A stretch of DNA of 64,000 nt. It comes from Nocardioides silvaticus (GTDB taxonomy: Bacteria > Actinomycetota > Actinomycetes > Propionibacteriales > Nocardioidaceae). Within the stretch, counting starts at the first letter, position 1. Each line of letters opens with the position of its first letter. A model generated the notes under the pieces. That model was given only the letters and a program-made list of their open reading frames with translations. It was not told the origin of the DNA and did no database searches. Positions 40,136-51,723 of the stretch are shown here, piece after piece. The translations under genes and the position numbers were made by a program. Location of the stretch: NCBI RefSeq assembly GCF_003160695.1, contig NZ_QGDD01000007.1, positions 1 to 64,000 on the forward strand, given 5' to 3'.

Positions 40136-42136
40136 ATGGCCAGCGACACGCAGCAGCCCACCGCGCCCGAGGAGTCGCAGCAGGAGGAGGAGCGTTCGCC
40201 GTACGGCGAGCTGAACGTCGACCTCCCCGCGCTGACCGCGCTCCTCGACGGCCGGTACGGCGAGATCCGCGACACCGTGCGCGAGGGGCTGGTGCGCTAC
40301 GCCACGGTGCTCGAGGACGCGGAGACGATGACCCGCGACGAGTTCCGCGAGCGGGTCAAGGACGTCGTCGTCGAGCTGGCGGCCACCGGCCAGACGGCGA
40401 TGGGCTTCCCGGAGGAGTACGGCGGCGGAGGCGACATCGGCGCCTCGATCGCCGCGTTCGAGACGCTGGGATTCGGCGACCTGTCGGTGCTGGTGAAGGT
40501 CGGGGTGCAGTTCGGGCTGTTCGGCGGCGCGATCCTCCAGCTCGGCACGAAGCGCCACCACGACGCCTACCTCGCCGGCCTGGTGAAGGGCGAGATCCTC
40601 GGCTGCTTCGCGATGACCGAGACCGGCCACGGCAGCAACGTGCAGGCGCTGGGCACCACGGCGACCTACGACCCGGGGAACCAGGAGTTCGTGATCCAGA
40701 CCCAGACCCCGGCGGCCACCAAGGACTACATCGGCAACGCGGCGAGGCACGCCCAGCTCGCCGTCGTGTTCGCCCAGCTCGTCGTCGGCGGGGAGAGCCA
40801 CGGCGTGCACGCGCTCGTCGTACCGCTCCGCGACGGCGACACCGTCCTGCCCGGCGTCACCATCACCGACGACGGACCGAAGATGGGCCTCAACGGCGTC
40901 GACAACGGCCGGATCCGGTTCGACGGGGTGCGGGTGCCGCGCGAGGCGCTGCTCGACCAGTTCGCGCAGGTCACCGAGGACGGCACCTACGTCAGCGAGA
41001 TCGAGAACCCGAACCGCCGGTTCTTCACGATGCTCGGCACCCTGGTCCAGGGCCGGGTCTGCGTCGGCGCGGCCGGTCTCAGCGCGGCCAAGGTCGCGAT
41101 CACGATCGCGGTCGAGTACGGCCTGCGCCGGCGGCAGTTCGAGGCGACCGAGGAGGAGCGCGAGGAGCTGCTGCTCGACTACGGCCTGCACCAGCGGCGG
41201 CTGTTCCCGCTGCTGGCCCGCACCTATGCCCTGCACTTCGGCCAGCAGGTGTTGACCGGTGAGCTGCACGACATCTTCTCCGGCCTCACCACCGACGAGG
41301 TCGCCCGACGGCAGCTCGAGTCCCGCGCGGCGGGCACCAAGGCGCTGGCGACCTGGCACGCCACCCGCACCATCCAGGAGTGCCGCGAGGCGTGCGGCGG
41401 CGCGGGCTACCTGTCCGAGAACCGGTTCGCCGCGCTCAAGGCCGACACCGACGTGTTCACCACCTTCGAGGGCGACAACCACGTCCTCCTCCAGCTGGTC
41501 GCCAAGGGCCTGCTGACCGACTACGCGAGCGACTTCGAGGACCTCGACCAGTTCGGGATGGTCCGGTTCGTCGCCGGGCTCGCGGTCGAGACGGTCCTCG
41601 AGCGCACCCGCGCCCACAAGCTGCTCGAGGGGATCCGCGACGTCTTCGGCGGCGACAAGTGGGACCAGGACGCCGGGCTGCTCGACCCCGACTACCACCG
41701 CGCGATGCTGGAGTTCCGCGAGGAGCACATGATCGGCAGCGTCGCCCGGCGGCTCAAGCGCGGCATCGACGCAGGCATGAACCCGGGCGAGGTCTTCTCC
41801 CGCGCCCAGGACCACGTCGTCGCGGCCGCCCGGGCCCACGTCGAGCGGCTCGTCCTCGACGCCTTCCTCGACGCGGTCGCCGCGCAGCCCGACGGTGACC
41901 TCAAGACGGTGCTGAACCTGCTCTGCGACCTGCACGCGCTCTCGGTGATCGAGGCGGACCGCGCCTGGTTCATGGAGCACGGTCGCCTCACCACGCAGCG
42001 CTCGAAGGCGATCACCCGCGAGGTCAACGAGCTGTGCCGGCGGCTCCGCCCGGTCGCCGGCGACCTGGTGCGGGCCTTCGGCGTGCCCCGGGAGATGCTG
42101 CGGTCGGAGGCACTCCTGGAGTGGGGCGAGGAGTGA
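40136..42136 (+). CDS. Acyl-CoA oxidase family flavoprotein
   Basis: A 666-residue acyl-CoA oxidase-like enzyme. An N-terminal domain leads to FAMTETGHGSNVQALGTTATYD (FAD/substrate strand), GPKMGLNGVDNGRIRFDGVRVPREALL, and the catalytic glutamate in FTTFEGDNHVLL. The extra C-terminal acyl-CoA dehydrogenase-like domain (about 480-660) gives the ACOX length, longer than 380-residue dehydrogenases. It would introduce the 2,3 double bond of acyl-CoA, passing electrons to oxygen or an ETF. ATG at 40136. Its stop overlaps the GTG start of the methyltransferase. Confidence 0.93.
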   Translation: MASDTQQPTAPEESQQEEERSPYGELNVDLPALTALLDGRYGEIRDTVREGLVRYATVLEDAETMTRDEFRERVKDVVVELAATGQTAMGFPEEYGGGGDIGASIAAFETLGFGDLSVLVKVGVQFGLFGGAILQLGTKRHHDAYLAGLVKGEILGCFAMTETGHGSNVQALGTTATYDPGNQEFVIQTQTPAATKDYIGNAARHAQLAVVFAQLVVGGESHGVHALVVPLRDGDTVLPGVTITDDGPKMGLNGVDNGRIRFDGVRVPREALLDQFAQVTEDGTYVSEIENPNRRFFTMLGTLVQGRVCVGAAGLSAAKVAITIAVEYGLRRRQFEATEEEREELLLDYGLHQRRLFPLLARTYALHFGQQVLTGELHDIFSGLTTDEVARRQLESRAAGTKALATWHATRTIQECREACGGAGYLSENRFAALKADTDVFTTFEGDNHVLLQLVAKGLLTDYASDFEDLDQFGMVRFVAGLAVETVLERTRAHKLLEGIRDVFGGDKWDQDAGLLDPDYHRAMLEFREEHMIGSVARRLKRGIDAGMNPGEVFSRAQDHVVAAARAHVERLVLDAFLDAVAAQPDGDLKTVLNLLCDLHALSVIEADRAWFMEHGRLTTQRSKAITREVNELCRRLRPVAGDLVRAFGVPREMLRSEALLEWGEE

Positions 42137-42813
42137 CGGTGCAGCTGAGCCGGATCCCAGGCCTCGGCGGGTGGGACGACGACCCGCTCTGGGCGCACTT
42201 CTACGACTGGTCGGTGGAGCACCGCCGGCTCGGCGGCCTGGCCTGGCGGCTCGGCATCCAGAGCGACCTGGGGAAGCTGTACGCCGCCGCGGCCGAGATC
42301 GGGCGCCAGCCGGCCGGATCGCGGGTCCTCGACATCCCCTGCGGGGGCGGCGTCGCGCTGCGGGGGCTCAAGCCCGGCCAGGGGGTGGAGTACGTTGCCG
42401 CGGACATCGCGCAGACCATGCTCGACCGCACGGTGCGCGCAGCCGAGCGACGGGGTGTCGCCGACCAGGTGGAGCCGCGGATCGCGGACGTGGGCGACCT
42501 GCCGATCGACGACGGCACGTTCGACCTCGTCGTCTCCTTCACCGGGCTGCACTGCTTCCCCGACCCGCAGCGCGCCGTGGTCGAGATGGTGCGGGTGCTC
42601 GAGCCGGGCGGGGTGCTGACGGGCAGTGCGCTGCTCAACGACTCCGGCCTGCACCACGAGCCGCTGCGGCGGATCGGCCGCGCGGCCGGGCTGCTCGGGC
42701 CGGGCTGCACCGGCGAGGAGTTGGTGCGCTGGCTGGAGTCGCAGCGGATGGCGGACGTCGTCCTGGACCGCAGCGGGGCGATCGGCTACTTCCGCGCGGT
42801 GAAGCGCGGGTGA
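42133..42813 (+). CDS. Class I SAM-dependent methyltransferase
   Basis: A 226-residue methyltransferase (Methyltransf_11 type). The SAM motif is VLDIPCGGGVAL (about 60-71), with YVAADIAQTMLDRT as motif II, DGTFDLVVSFTGLHCFPDP as post-motif and VRVLEPGGVLTGS. C replaces the more usual G in the first loop. The N-terminus reads GGWDDDPLWAHFYDWSVEHRR, typical of a lipid or small-molecule methylase; substrate unknown. The start overlaps the acyl-CoA oxidase stop (GTGA at 42133; GTG at 42139 is also possible), so the two are co-translated. It converges with ppa. Confidence 0.9.
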   Translation: MTVQLSRIPGLGGWDDDPLWAHFYDWSVEHRRLGGLAWRLGIQSDLGKLYAAAAEIGRQPAGSRVLDIPCGGGVALRGLKPGQGVEYVAADIAQTMLDRTVRAAERRGVADQVEPRIADVGDLPIDDGTFDLVVSFTGLHCFPDPQRAVVEMVRVLEPGGVLTGSALLNDSGLHHEPLRRIGRAAGLLGPGCTGEELVRWLESQRMADVVLDRSGAIGYFRAVKRG

Positions 42814-42844
42814 GCGGAGCGACGACGCGCTCGCGCCGTCGTAC

Positions 42845-43336
42845 TCAGTGCGAACCAGGAACGAACCGCTTGAACGACGCCTCGATCTCGAGCTCGGCCT
42901 CGGTGCGGCCGACCCAGTCGGCACCCTCGACGGACTTGCCGGGCTCGAGGTCCTTGTAGACCTCGAAGAAGTGCTGGATCTCGAGGCGGTCGAACTTCGG
43001 CACGTGGTTGATGTCGCGGATGTGCTCCATCCGCGGGTCGCTGGTCGGGACGCAGAGGACCTTGTCGTCCCCGCCCCTCTCGTCGGTCATGCGGAACATG
43101 CCGATGGCGCGGCACTTGATGAGGCAGCCCGGGAAGGTCGGCTCCTGCAGCAGGACGAGGGCGTCCAGCGGGTCACCGTCCTGGCCGAGGGTGTCCTCGA
43201 TGTAGCCGTAGTCGGCCGGGTACATGGTCGAGGTGAAGAGGAAGCGGTCGAGCCGCATCCGACCGGACTCGTGGTCGACCTCGTACTTGTTCCGGCTCCC
43301 CTTGGGGATCTCAACGAGGACGTCGAACTCCAGCAC
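42845..43336 (-). CDS. ppa: Inorganic pyrophosphatase (family I)
   Basis: A 163-residue family I soluble pyrophosphatase. [43 protein letters not shown] with the catalytic aspartates, and [21 protein letters not shown] are diagnostic. It hydrolyses PPi to drive biosynthesis, acting in the cytoplasm as a hexamer. GTG at 43336 has GGAGGA 6 nt upstream. It is divergent from dacB (101 bp), as in M. tuberculosis (Rv3628/Rv3627c), and converges with the methyltransferase gene. Confidence 0.97.
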   Translation of the reverse strand: MLEFDVLVEIPKGSRNKYEVDHESGRMRLDRFLFTSTMYPADYGYIEDTLGQDGDPLDALVLLQEPTFPGCLIKCRAIGMFRMTDERGGDDKVLCVPTSDPRMEHIRDINHVPKFDRLEIQHFFEVYKDLEPGKSVEGADWVGRTEAELEIEASFKRFVPGSH

Positions 43337-43437
43337 TTGTTCCTCCGCTCCGCGGGACCTGCGCGAGGCCCGTTTCCACTGCCGGGGCCATCCTCCCGCA
43401 CAATGTGCCCGAACGCGCAGTCGAGAGGGGTGTGAGC

Positions 43438-44955
43438 GTGGCCGGACGTGACAGAGACCACGCACGCGGCCGTGGCTCCGGTGGATCCGATGGATCCGGC
43501 GGATCCGGCGGTGCCGTCGTCGGGTGGGTGTCCGCCGCGCTGGCGCTGCTCCTCGTCGCTGGCGTCGCCGGCTGGCAGTTGGGTTGGTTCGACCGCTTCC
43601 TCGACGACGACCCGGCTCCGCCGGGCCCCGAGGACCCGGCCACGGTGGCGCCGCCGCCCGACGTCGACGTACCTCCGGTCGCGAAGCCGCGCCCGGTCGC
43701 TCCGGCCGCCGACACCCGGGTCCGGCTCGACCTGGCGGCCGTCGAGTCCGCGCTGACCGCGAACCTCACCGACCGCGACCTCGGGCGGCACGTGCTGGCC
43801 GCGGTCGCGCCCCTCGAGGGCGGCACCGCCTACGACTACGTCAGCTCCGGCGCCGACCTCGCGATCCCCGCGTCGACCACCAAGGTGGTCACCTCCGCGG
43901 CGGCGCTGTCGCTGCTCGGTCCCGACCACGTCTTCACGACCCGCACCGTCCTGACCGGGGGTGGGGGCGCCCCGCGGCTGGTGCTGGTCGGCGGCGGCGA
44001 CCCGTTCCTGCTCAGCAGCCCGCAGGCGCAGTGGGGCACCTCGACGCCGGCGACCGTCTCCCCGCCCAAGGCCGACGTGGTCACCCTGGCCCGGCGGACG
44101 GCGCGGGCGCTGGTCGCGGACGGAGTCCGCAAGGTGCGCCTGGGCTACGACGACTCGCTCTTCAGCGGTCCTTCCGAGAATCCCGCCTGGCGGGCGGACT
44201 ACATCCCCGACGGCGTGGTCTCGCCGATCACCGCGCTCTGGGTGGACGAGGGCCGCGACCCGATCGGCTACGGCCGGGTGGCCGACCCGTCGCTGACCGC
44301 GACCGTCCTCTTCGAGAAGGCGCTCGTCGCCGCCGGCATCTCCGTCGTCGGCTCCCCGCAGCCGGCGAGCGCGCGCGGCGGCGACGACGTCGCGGCGGTC
44401 GACTCGGCGCCGCTGGCACAGATCGTGCAACGGGTGCTCGAGGTGAGCGACAACGAGGCGTCCGAGGTGCTCCTGCGCCACATCGGCCTCGCCGACGGGG
44501 GCGACGGCTCGTTCGTCGGCGGCCAGGCCGCGGTCCAGCGGGTGCTCCAGGCCAACGGCATCAAGATGCGCGGCTCGGTCCTGTACGACGGCAGCGGCCT
44601 CTCCCGCGAGAACCTGATGTCGCCACAGCTGCTCGTCGACGTGATCCGGTGGGCCGCCTCCGACGAACACCCGGAGCTCCGCGCGGTGCTCAGCGGCCTG
44701 CCCGTCGCGGGGTTCACCGGCTCGCTCGCCGACCGGTTCGACCACGGTGCGGCCGAGGGACCGGGCCGGGTGCGGGCCAAGACCGGCACCCTCACCGGAG
44801 TCACCTCGCTCGCCGGCATCGCCGTCGACCTCGACGGCTCCCTGCTGGTCTTCGCGCTGATGGCCGACCGGGTGCGGCCCAGCCGGAGCGGGCTCGCCCA
44901 GGTGGCGATGGACGACGCGGCCTCCACCCTCGGCGCCTGCACCTGCGCGCGCTGA
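43438..44955 (+). CDS. dacB: D-alanyl-D-alanine carboxypeptidase/endopeptidase, peptidase S13 (PBP4-type)
   Basis: A 505-residue exported penicillin-binding protein. A cytoplasmic Gly/Ser-rich start (3-25) is followed by one TM helix (about 26-48), a Pro/Asp-rich linker and the S13 domain with S146-T-T-K149, S337-D-N339 and K448-T-G450. It trims or cleaves peptidoglycan crosslinks outside the membrane. Start at GTG 43438 is favoured by GAGAGGGG 7 nt upstream; GTG at 43432 and 43405 are alternatives. Downstream, DUF2342, tilS and hpt follow in the same order as Rv3627c-Rv3624c. Confidence 0.95.
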   Translation: MAGRDRDHARGRGSGGSDGSGGSGGAVVGWVSAALALLLVAGVAGWQLGWFDRFLDDDPAPPGPEDPATVAPPPDVDVPPVAKPRPVAPAADTRVRLDLAAVESALTANLTDRDLGRHVLAAVAPLEGGTAYDYVSSGADLAIPASTTKVVTSAAALSLLGPDHVFTTRTVLTGGGGAPRLVLVGGGDPFLLSSPQAQWGTSTPATVSPPKADVVTLARRTARALVADGVRKVRLGYDDSLFSGPSENPAWRADYIPDGVVSPITALWVDEGRDPIGYGRVADPSLTATVLFEKALVAAGISVVGSPQPASARGGDDVAAVDSAPLAQIVQRVLEVSDNEASEVLLRHIGLADGGDGSFVGGQAAVQRVLQANGIKMRGSVLYDGSGLSRENLMSPQLLVDVIRWAASDEHPELRAVLSGLPVAGFTGSLADRFDHGAAEGPGRVRAKTGTLTGVTSLAGIAVDLDGSLLVFALMADRVRPSRSGLAQVAMDDAASTLGACTCAR

Positions 44956-44992
44956 GGGTGACGCCAGCCGCCCCACCCGTACGCTTCACGGC

Positions 44993-46057
44993 ATGACGAG
45001 CGAGCACCCCGGGAACGACGTGCCGGGCGACGTGCCGTCGATGGTGGACTGGGAGCTCGCGATCTCGATCGGGTCGAAGCTGGCCGGCGAGGGCCCGGTC
45101 GTCACCCGCGCCGAGGCCGACGAGGTCGTTGCCGAGCTGCGCGCCGACGCCGACCACAGCACCGGGCTCGTGCGTGACTTCACCGGCCTCTCCGCACCCG
45201 ACCACACCGCGCCGGTGCTGGTCGTCGACCGGCCGGGCTGGGTGCGGGCCAACGCCGAGGGCTTCCAGGTCGCGACCGGCCCGATGATGCGCAAGCTGTC
45301 GGACAAGCGGGTGCCGAAGGGGATCGCCCACGCCGTGGGCTCCAAGGTCACCGGCGCCGAGGTGGGCGGCCTGCTCGGCTTCCTCGCCGGCAAGGTGCTC
45401 GGCCAGTTCGACCCGTTCTACGAGCCGTCCGGCCGGCTGCTCCTCGTGGCGCCCAACATCGTGCACGTCGAGCGCGAGCTCGACGTCGACCCGACCGACT
45501 TCCGGCTGTGGGTCTGCCTCCACGAGGAGACCCACCGGGTGCAGTTCACCGCCGTCCCCTGGATGCGCGATCACCTGTTCTCCGAGATCGAGGCGATCAG
45601 CGACACCCTCGAGCCGAGCTCGTTCCTCGAGGGTGGCCTCGAGCGGATCACCGAGGCGGTCCGCAACAGCCGCAAGGGCAGCCTCGTCGACATGTTCAGC
45701 ACGCCGGAGCAGCGCGAGATCCTCGACCGGGTCACCGGGATGATGTCGCTCCTCGAGGGCCACGCCGACGTCGTCATGGACGACGTGGGGCCGCAGGTGA
45801 TCGGGTCGGTCAAGGAGATCCGCGCCAAGTTCACCAAGCGCCGCCAGGGCGTCGGCACCCTCGACCGGCTGCTGCGCCGGCTGCTCGGGCTGGAGGCCAA
45901 GATGGCGCAGTACCGCGACGGCGCCCGCTTCGTCCGCGCGGTCGTCGACAAGGTCGGCATGGACGAGTTCAACGCCGTCTGGGCCGAGCCCGCCCACCTG
46001 CCGTCGAAGGCCGAGCTGAGCGACCACGACGGGTGGATCCGGCGCGTGCTGGGATAG
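44993..46057 (+). CDS. Zinc-dependent metalloprotease-like protein (DUF2342)
   Basis: A 354-residue actinobacterial protein with a zincin motif HEETH in LHEETHRVQF (about 178-187). FLRNVW-type signatures of the family are seen as WMRDHLFSEIEAI, and GHADVVMDDVG further on supplies the likely third ligand. Family proteins are annotated as zinc-dependent metalloproteases or coenzyme F420 biosynthesis-associated proteins; neither activity is demonstrated here. It lies between dacB and tilS as in mycobacteria (Rv3626c). ATG at 44993; 17 bp separate its stop from tilS. Confidence 0.9.
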   Translation: MTSEHPGNDVPGDVPSMVDWELAISIGSKLAGEGPVVTRAEADEVVAELRADADHSTGLVRDFTGLSAPDHTAPVLVVDRPGWVRANAEGFQVATGPMMRKLSDKRVPKGIAHAVGSKVTGAEVGGLLGFLAGKVLGQFDPFYEPSGRLLLVAPNIVHVERELDVDPTDFRLWVCLHEETHRVQFTAVPWMRDHLFSEIEAISDTLEPSSFLEGGLERITEAVRNSRKGSLVDMFSTPEQREILDRVTGMMSLLEGHADVVMDDVGPQVIGSVKEIRAKFTKRRQGVGTLDRLLRRLLGLEAKMAQYRDGARFVRAVVDKVGMDEFNAVWAEPAHLPSKAELSDHDGWIRRVLG

Positions 46058-46074
46058 CCCGGGCGGGCAGCTGC

Positions 46075-47070
46075 ATGGCACTCCACCCTTCTGTCGCGGC
46101 CTGCCGGCGTGGCGTCCGGGGCGTGCTCGCGCGGCTGGAGCCCGGCGACACCGTGCTCGTCGCCTGCTCCGGCGGTGCCGACTCGCTCGCACTCGCCGCG
46201 GCCACCGTCTTCGAGGGCCACAAGCTCGGACTGCGTGTCGTCGGCGCGACCGTCGACCACGGCCTGCAGCCCGGCTCCGCCGGGCAGGCCGAGCGGGTGG
46301 TGGCCCAGCTGGCCGCGATCGGGGTCGACGAGACCGCCACCGTCCGCGTGGAGGTCGTCGGCGGGAGCGAGGGGCCGGAGGCTGCCGCCCGCCGAGCCCG
46401 GTACGACGTCCTCGAGCAGCTGCGCGAGCACACCGACGCCGCGCTCGTGCTGCTCGGGCACACCCGCGACGACCAGGCCGAGACGGTGCTGCTCGGGCTG
46501 GCCCGCGGCTCCGGCGGCCGCTCCCTGGCCGGGATGCGGCGCGGGTTCGACCACTACGCCCGACCGCTCCTCGACGTGACCCGCGACGACACCGTGACCG
46601 CCTGCCAGGTCGAGGGACTCGAGCCGTGGGAGGACCCGCACAACGACGACCCCGGCTACGCACGGGTGCGCGTGCGCCGTACGGTCCTGCCGACGTTGGA
46701 GGAGAACCTCGGCCCCGGCGTCGCCGCCGCCCTGGCCCGCACCGCCGACCTGGTGCGGCAGGACGTCGAGGCCCTCGACGCGCTGGCGGAGGAGGCGTAC
46801 GCCCGGCTGAAGTTCTCGACAGGCTCGACCAGCACAGCTCTTTCGGTGGCCGAGCTCGTCGAGACCCCGCGCGCCATCGCCACCCGGGTCCTCCGACTCG
46901 CCGCGGTCGCGGCCGGGGCCACCGACAGCGAGCTGTTCCACGTCCACGTCGAGCAGCTCCACAGCCTGGCCACCCGGGCGATCGACGGCGAGATCCAGCT
47001 GCCCGGCCACGTCACCGCCTACCGGGACGACGGGCACCTGCGGTTCCGGCGCACTCCTGTGCCATCCTGA
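46075..47070 (+). CDS. tilS: tRNA(Ile)-lysidine synthase
   Basis: A 331-residue N-type ATP pyrophosphatase that converts the wobble C of tRNA-Ile(CAU) to lysidine. The P-loop is VACSGGADSLALA (about 29-41), LGHTRDDQAETVLLGL is the second motif, and RVRVRRTVLPTLEENLGPG closes the core. Residues about 247-256 (FSTGSTSTA) are encoded by the TCTCGACAGGCTCGACC repeat, within a 54-bp palindromic stretch, and appear to be an insertion in the C-terminal part. The reading frame continues normally into LSVAELVETPRA. hpt begins 4 bp after the stop. ATG at 46075 was chosen by family start. Confidence 0.94.
   Translation: MALHPSVAACRRGVRGVLARLEPGDTVLVACSGGADSLALAAATVFEGHKLGLRVVGATVDHGLQPGSAGQAERVVAQLAAIGVDETATVRVEVVGGSEGPEAAARRARYDVLEQLREHTDAALVLLGHTRDDQAETVLLGLARGSGGRSLAGMRRGFDHYARPLLDVTRDDTVTACQVEGLEPWEDPHNDDPGYARVRVRRTVLPTLEENLGPGVAAALARTADLVRQDVEALDALAEEAYARLKFSTGSTSTALSVAELVETPRAIATRVLRLAAVAAGATDSELFHVHVEQLHSLATRAIDGEIQLPGHVTAYRDDGHLRFRRTPVPS
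46813..46866 (+). repeat. Palindromic repeat embedded in tilS coding sequence
   Basis: The left arm TCTCGACAGGCTCGACCA (46814-46831) and right arm GTGGCCGAGCTCGTCGAGA form an imperfect inverted repeat of about 18 bp around a centre containing CTCTTTCGG. The sequence is a multiple of three (54 bp) and stays open in the tilS frame. Confidence 0.7.
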
Positions 47071-47074
47071 CGAC

Positions 47075-47626
47075 ATGGACGCTGGGGCAGTCGAGGGCGA
47101 CCTCGTCGAGGTGCTGTTCACCGAGAAGCAGATCGTCGACCGGCTCGCCGAGCTCGCGGCCGAGGTCGACCGCGACTACGAGGGCAAGGACCTGGTGATC
47201 GTCGGGGTCCTCCGTGGCGCGGTCATGGTCATGGCCGACCTCGCCCGGGCGCTCGACCGGCACGTCGAGATGGACTGGATGGCGGTGTCGTCGTACGGCT
47301 CGGGGACCAAGTCCTCCGGCGTCGTGCGGATCCTCAAGGACCTCGACTCCGACATCTCCGGCCGGCACGTGCTCATCGTCGACGAGATCATCGACACCGG
47401 CCTTACGCTGTCGTGGCTGACCTCCAACCTCAGCTCCCGCGGTCCTGCCAGCGTCGAGATCCTCACGCTGCTCCGCAAGCCGGAGGCGCTGCAGATGCCG
47501 GTCGACGTCAAGTACGTCGGCTGGGACATCCCCAACGAGTTCGTCGTCGGCTACGGCCTCGACTACCGCGAGCGCTACCGCAACCTCCGCGACATCGGCA
47601 CCCTCGCTCCTCACGTCTATTCGTAG
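47075..47626 (+). CDS. hpt: Hypoxanthine phosphoribosyltransferase
   Basis: A 183-residue purine-salvage enzyme that makes IMP/GMP from hypoxanthine/guanine and PRPP. The PRPP motif is HVLIVDEIIDTGLTLSWL (about 90-107), VGVLRGAVMVMADL supplies the diphosphate loop, and SSYGSGTKSSG is the flexible loop. DYRERYRNL marks the C-terminus. ATG at 47075 lies 4 bp after the tilS stop, and ftsH follows after 144 bp, the order tilS-hpt-ftsH common to most bacteria. Confidence 0.97.
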   Translation: MDAGAVEGDLVEVLFTEKQIVDRLAELAAEVDRDYEGKDLVIVGVLRGAVMVMADLARALDRHVEMDWMAVSSYGSGTKSSGVVRILKDLDSDISGRHVLIVDEIIDTGLTLSWLTSNLSSRGPASVEILTLLRKPEALQMPVDVKYVGWDIPNEFVVGYGLDYRERYRNLRDIGTLAPHVYS

Positions 47627-47770
47627 CCACTTCTGACTACGCGGGGAGCCGGTCGACCCGGGCTGCCCCGGTTGGCCCTTCCGTCCTACCACCGGGCTGC
47701 GACAATGAACCGGTACGGCGACAGGTACCGTCGTCAGTTCAACTCGTGCCGGTAGGAGCGGAAGAAGTCT

Positions 47771-49855
<2,085 letters not shown>

Positions 49856-49865
49856 GCTCCAGTCC

Positions 49866-50483
49866 GTGGCTGACCCGATCTCCGCGCCGGACCGCGACCC
49901 CGCCGACGTACCCCCGTTCGATCAAGCACGCGCCGAGGCGGCCGTCCGAGAGCTGTTGATCGCGCTCGGGGAGGACCCCGACCGCGAGGGACTGCTCGAC
50001 ACCCCCGCCCGGGTCGCCCGTGCCTACGCCGAGGTCACCGCCGGGCTCCGGCAACGGCCGGAGGACGTGCTCACGACGACCTTCGACCTCGGCCACGACG
50101 AGATGGTGCTGGTCCGCGACATCGAGCTGTGGTCGATGTGCGAGCACCACCTGGTCCCGTTCACGGGCGTCGCGCACGTCGGCTACATCCCGGCCGAGAG
50201 CGGCAAGATCACCGGCCTGTCCAAGCTGGCCCGGCTGGTCGACGTCTACGCCAAGCGCCCGCAGGTCCAGGAGCGGCTGACCACGCAGGTCGCCGACGCC
50301 CTGATGCGGATCCTCGAGGCTCGCGGCGTGATCGTGGTGATCGAGGCCGAGCACCTCTGCATGACGATGCGCGGGGTCCGCAAGGCCGGCGCCCGCACCA
50401 TCACCTCCGCGATCCGCGGCAGCATGCACAACGCCGCCACCCGCAACGAGGCCATGAGCCTGATCATGCACGGGACCCGCTGA
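49866..50483 (+). CDS. folE: GTP cyclohydrolase I (FolE)
   Basis: A 205-residue GTP cyclohydrolase I making 7,8-dihydroneopterin triphosphate for folate. Zinc ligands are the cysteine and histidine of [11 protein letters not shown] and the cysteine of [25 protein letters not shown] and [12 protein letters not shown] are family signatures. GTG at 49866 begins 10 bp after ftsH. It is the first of the folate block folE-folP-folB-folK. Confidence 0.97.
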   Translation: MADPISAPDRDPADVPPFDQARAEAAVRELLIALGEDPDREGLLDTPARVARAYAEVTAGLRQRPEDVLTTTFDLGHDEMVLVRDIELWSMCEHHLVPFTGVAHVGYIPAESGKITGLSKLARLVDVYAKRPQVQERLTTQVADALMRILEARGVIVVIEAEHLCMTMRGVRKAGARTITSAIRGSMHNAATRNEAMSLIMHGTR

Positions 50484-50488
50484 GGCCC

Positions 50489-51313
50489 ATGGCCGCGAGC
50501 CCGCTCGTCATGGGCGTCGTCAACGTCACGCCGGACTCGTTCTCCGACGGCGGCCGCTACCTCGACGCCGAGCAGGCGATCGCGCACGGCCGCCGGCTGC
50601 TCGGAGAGGGTGCCGACATCCTCGACATCGGTGGCGAGTCGACCCGGCCGGGCGCGACCCGGCCGCTGCTCGAGGAGGAGCTCGACCGCGTCGTACCCGT
50701 CATCGAGGCGCTGGCCGCCGACGGCGCGACCGTCTCGGTCGACACCATGCGCGCCGAGGTCGCGGCGGCGGCGCTGGAGGCCGGAGCCCGGGTCGTCAAC
50801 GACGTCTCCGGCGGCCTCGCCGACCCCGGCATCCTCGACGTGGTCGCCGGCAGCCCCGCGACCACCTACGTCGCGATGCACTGGCGCGCGCACAGCGACC
50901 GGATGCAGGAGTTCACGACGTACGACGGACCCGTGGCCGCCGTCGTGGCCGAGGAGCTGCGCGCGCGGGTGGTCGCGATCCGCGCGGCCGGCATCGCCGA
51001 CGAGCGGATCGTGCTCGACCCCGGCCTGGGGTTCGCGAAGAACGGGGCGCAGAACTGGGCGCTGCTGGCCCGCATCGGGGAGATCCAGGAGATCGGCTTC
51101 CCCGTTCTGGTGGGCGCCAGCCGGAAGCGGTTCCTCGGCCAGCTCCTGGCCGGGCCCGACGGCGCGCTGCGGCCCGTGGAGGAGCGCGAGCTCGCCCACG
51201 CCGCGGTGCTGGCTGCGCTGGCGCGGGCCGGCGTGTGGGGGGTGCGGGTGCACGACGTGCGGGCAGCGCGCGACGTGCTGACGACGATCGAGCGGCTGGA
51301 GGCCGAAGGATGA
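50489..51313 (+). CDS. folP: Dihydropteroate synthase
   Basis: A 274-residue TIM-barrel enzyme joining p-aminobenzoate to dihydropterin pyrophosphate. GVVNVTPDSFSDGG (about 8-21), ADILDIGGESTRPGA, VNDVSGG, VLDPGLGFAKN and VGASRKRFLG are all present, so the sulfonamide-binding site is canonical. ATG at 50489 is 5 bp after the folE stop. Its own stop overlaps the folB ATG (GATGA). Confidence 0.97.
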   Translation: MAASPLVMGVVNVTPDSFSDGGRYLDAEQAIAHGRRLLGEGADILDIGGESTRPGATRPLLEEELDRVVPVIEALAADGATVSVDTMRAEVAAAALEAGARVVNDVSGGLADPGILDVVAGSPATTYVAMHWRAHSDRMQEFTTYDGPVAAVVAEELRARVVAIRAAGIADERIVLDPGLGFAKNGAQNWALLARIGEIQEIGFPVLVGASRKRFLGQLLAGPDGALRPVEERELAHAAVLAALARAGVWGVRVHDVRAARDVLTTIERLEAEG

Positions 51314-51723
51314 CGAGCGGACGCGCTCCCGACGAGCTGACCGTGCGGGGCATCGAGTGCTGGGGCCACCACGGCGTGTTCGACCACGAGCGACGCGACG
51401 GCCAGACGTTCGTGGTCGACCTCACCCTGGGCATCGACACCGCGCCCGCGGCGGCCTCGGACGACTTGCGTGACACCGTCGACTACGGGAGCCTCGTCGA
51501 CGAGGTTGCGGCGGTGGTCGAAGGGGAACCGATCGACCTGATCGAGACTCTCGCCCAGCGGATCGCCGACGTGTGCCTCTTGGACCCTCGTGTTGAATGG
51601 TCGAGGGTGACGGTGCACAAGCCGGACGCGCCGATCACGGCGACGTTCGCCGACGTGCAGCTGACCATCACCCGACACCGACCCCCGACAGCAGCCCAGG
51701 GAAAGGGAGAGGCCGAACGATGA
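51310..51723 (+). CDS. folB: Dihydroneopterin aldolase
   Basis: A 137-residue FolB. GIECWGHHGVFDHERRDGQ is the start of the family, VDYGSLVDEV and LIETLAQRIADVCLL follow, and the substrate-binding E/K residues are in TVHKPDAPI. It cleaves dihydroneopterin to hydroxymethyldihydropterin and glycolaldehyde. Both ends overlap its neighbours (ATGA with folP and folK), so translation is coupled. Confidence 0.95.
   Translation: MTSGRAPDELTVRGIECWGHHGVFDHERRDGQTFVVDLTLGIDTAPAAASDDLRDTVDYGSLVDEVAAVVEGEPIDLIETLAQRIADVCLLDPRVEWSRVTVHKPDAPITATFADVQLTITRHRPPTAAQGKGEAER

Noticed and set aside
42814..42844. A terminator between the methyltransferase and ppa genes
   Set aside because: The 31-bp gap holds only weak self-complementarity (GACGACG/CGTCG) and no U-tract.
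47627..47770. A clear sigma-70 type promoter for ftsH
   Set aside because: GACAAT at 47701 is a fair -10 but no convincing -35 lies 16-18 bp upstream.
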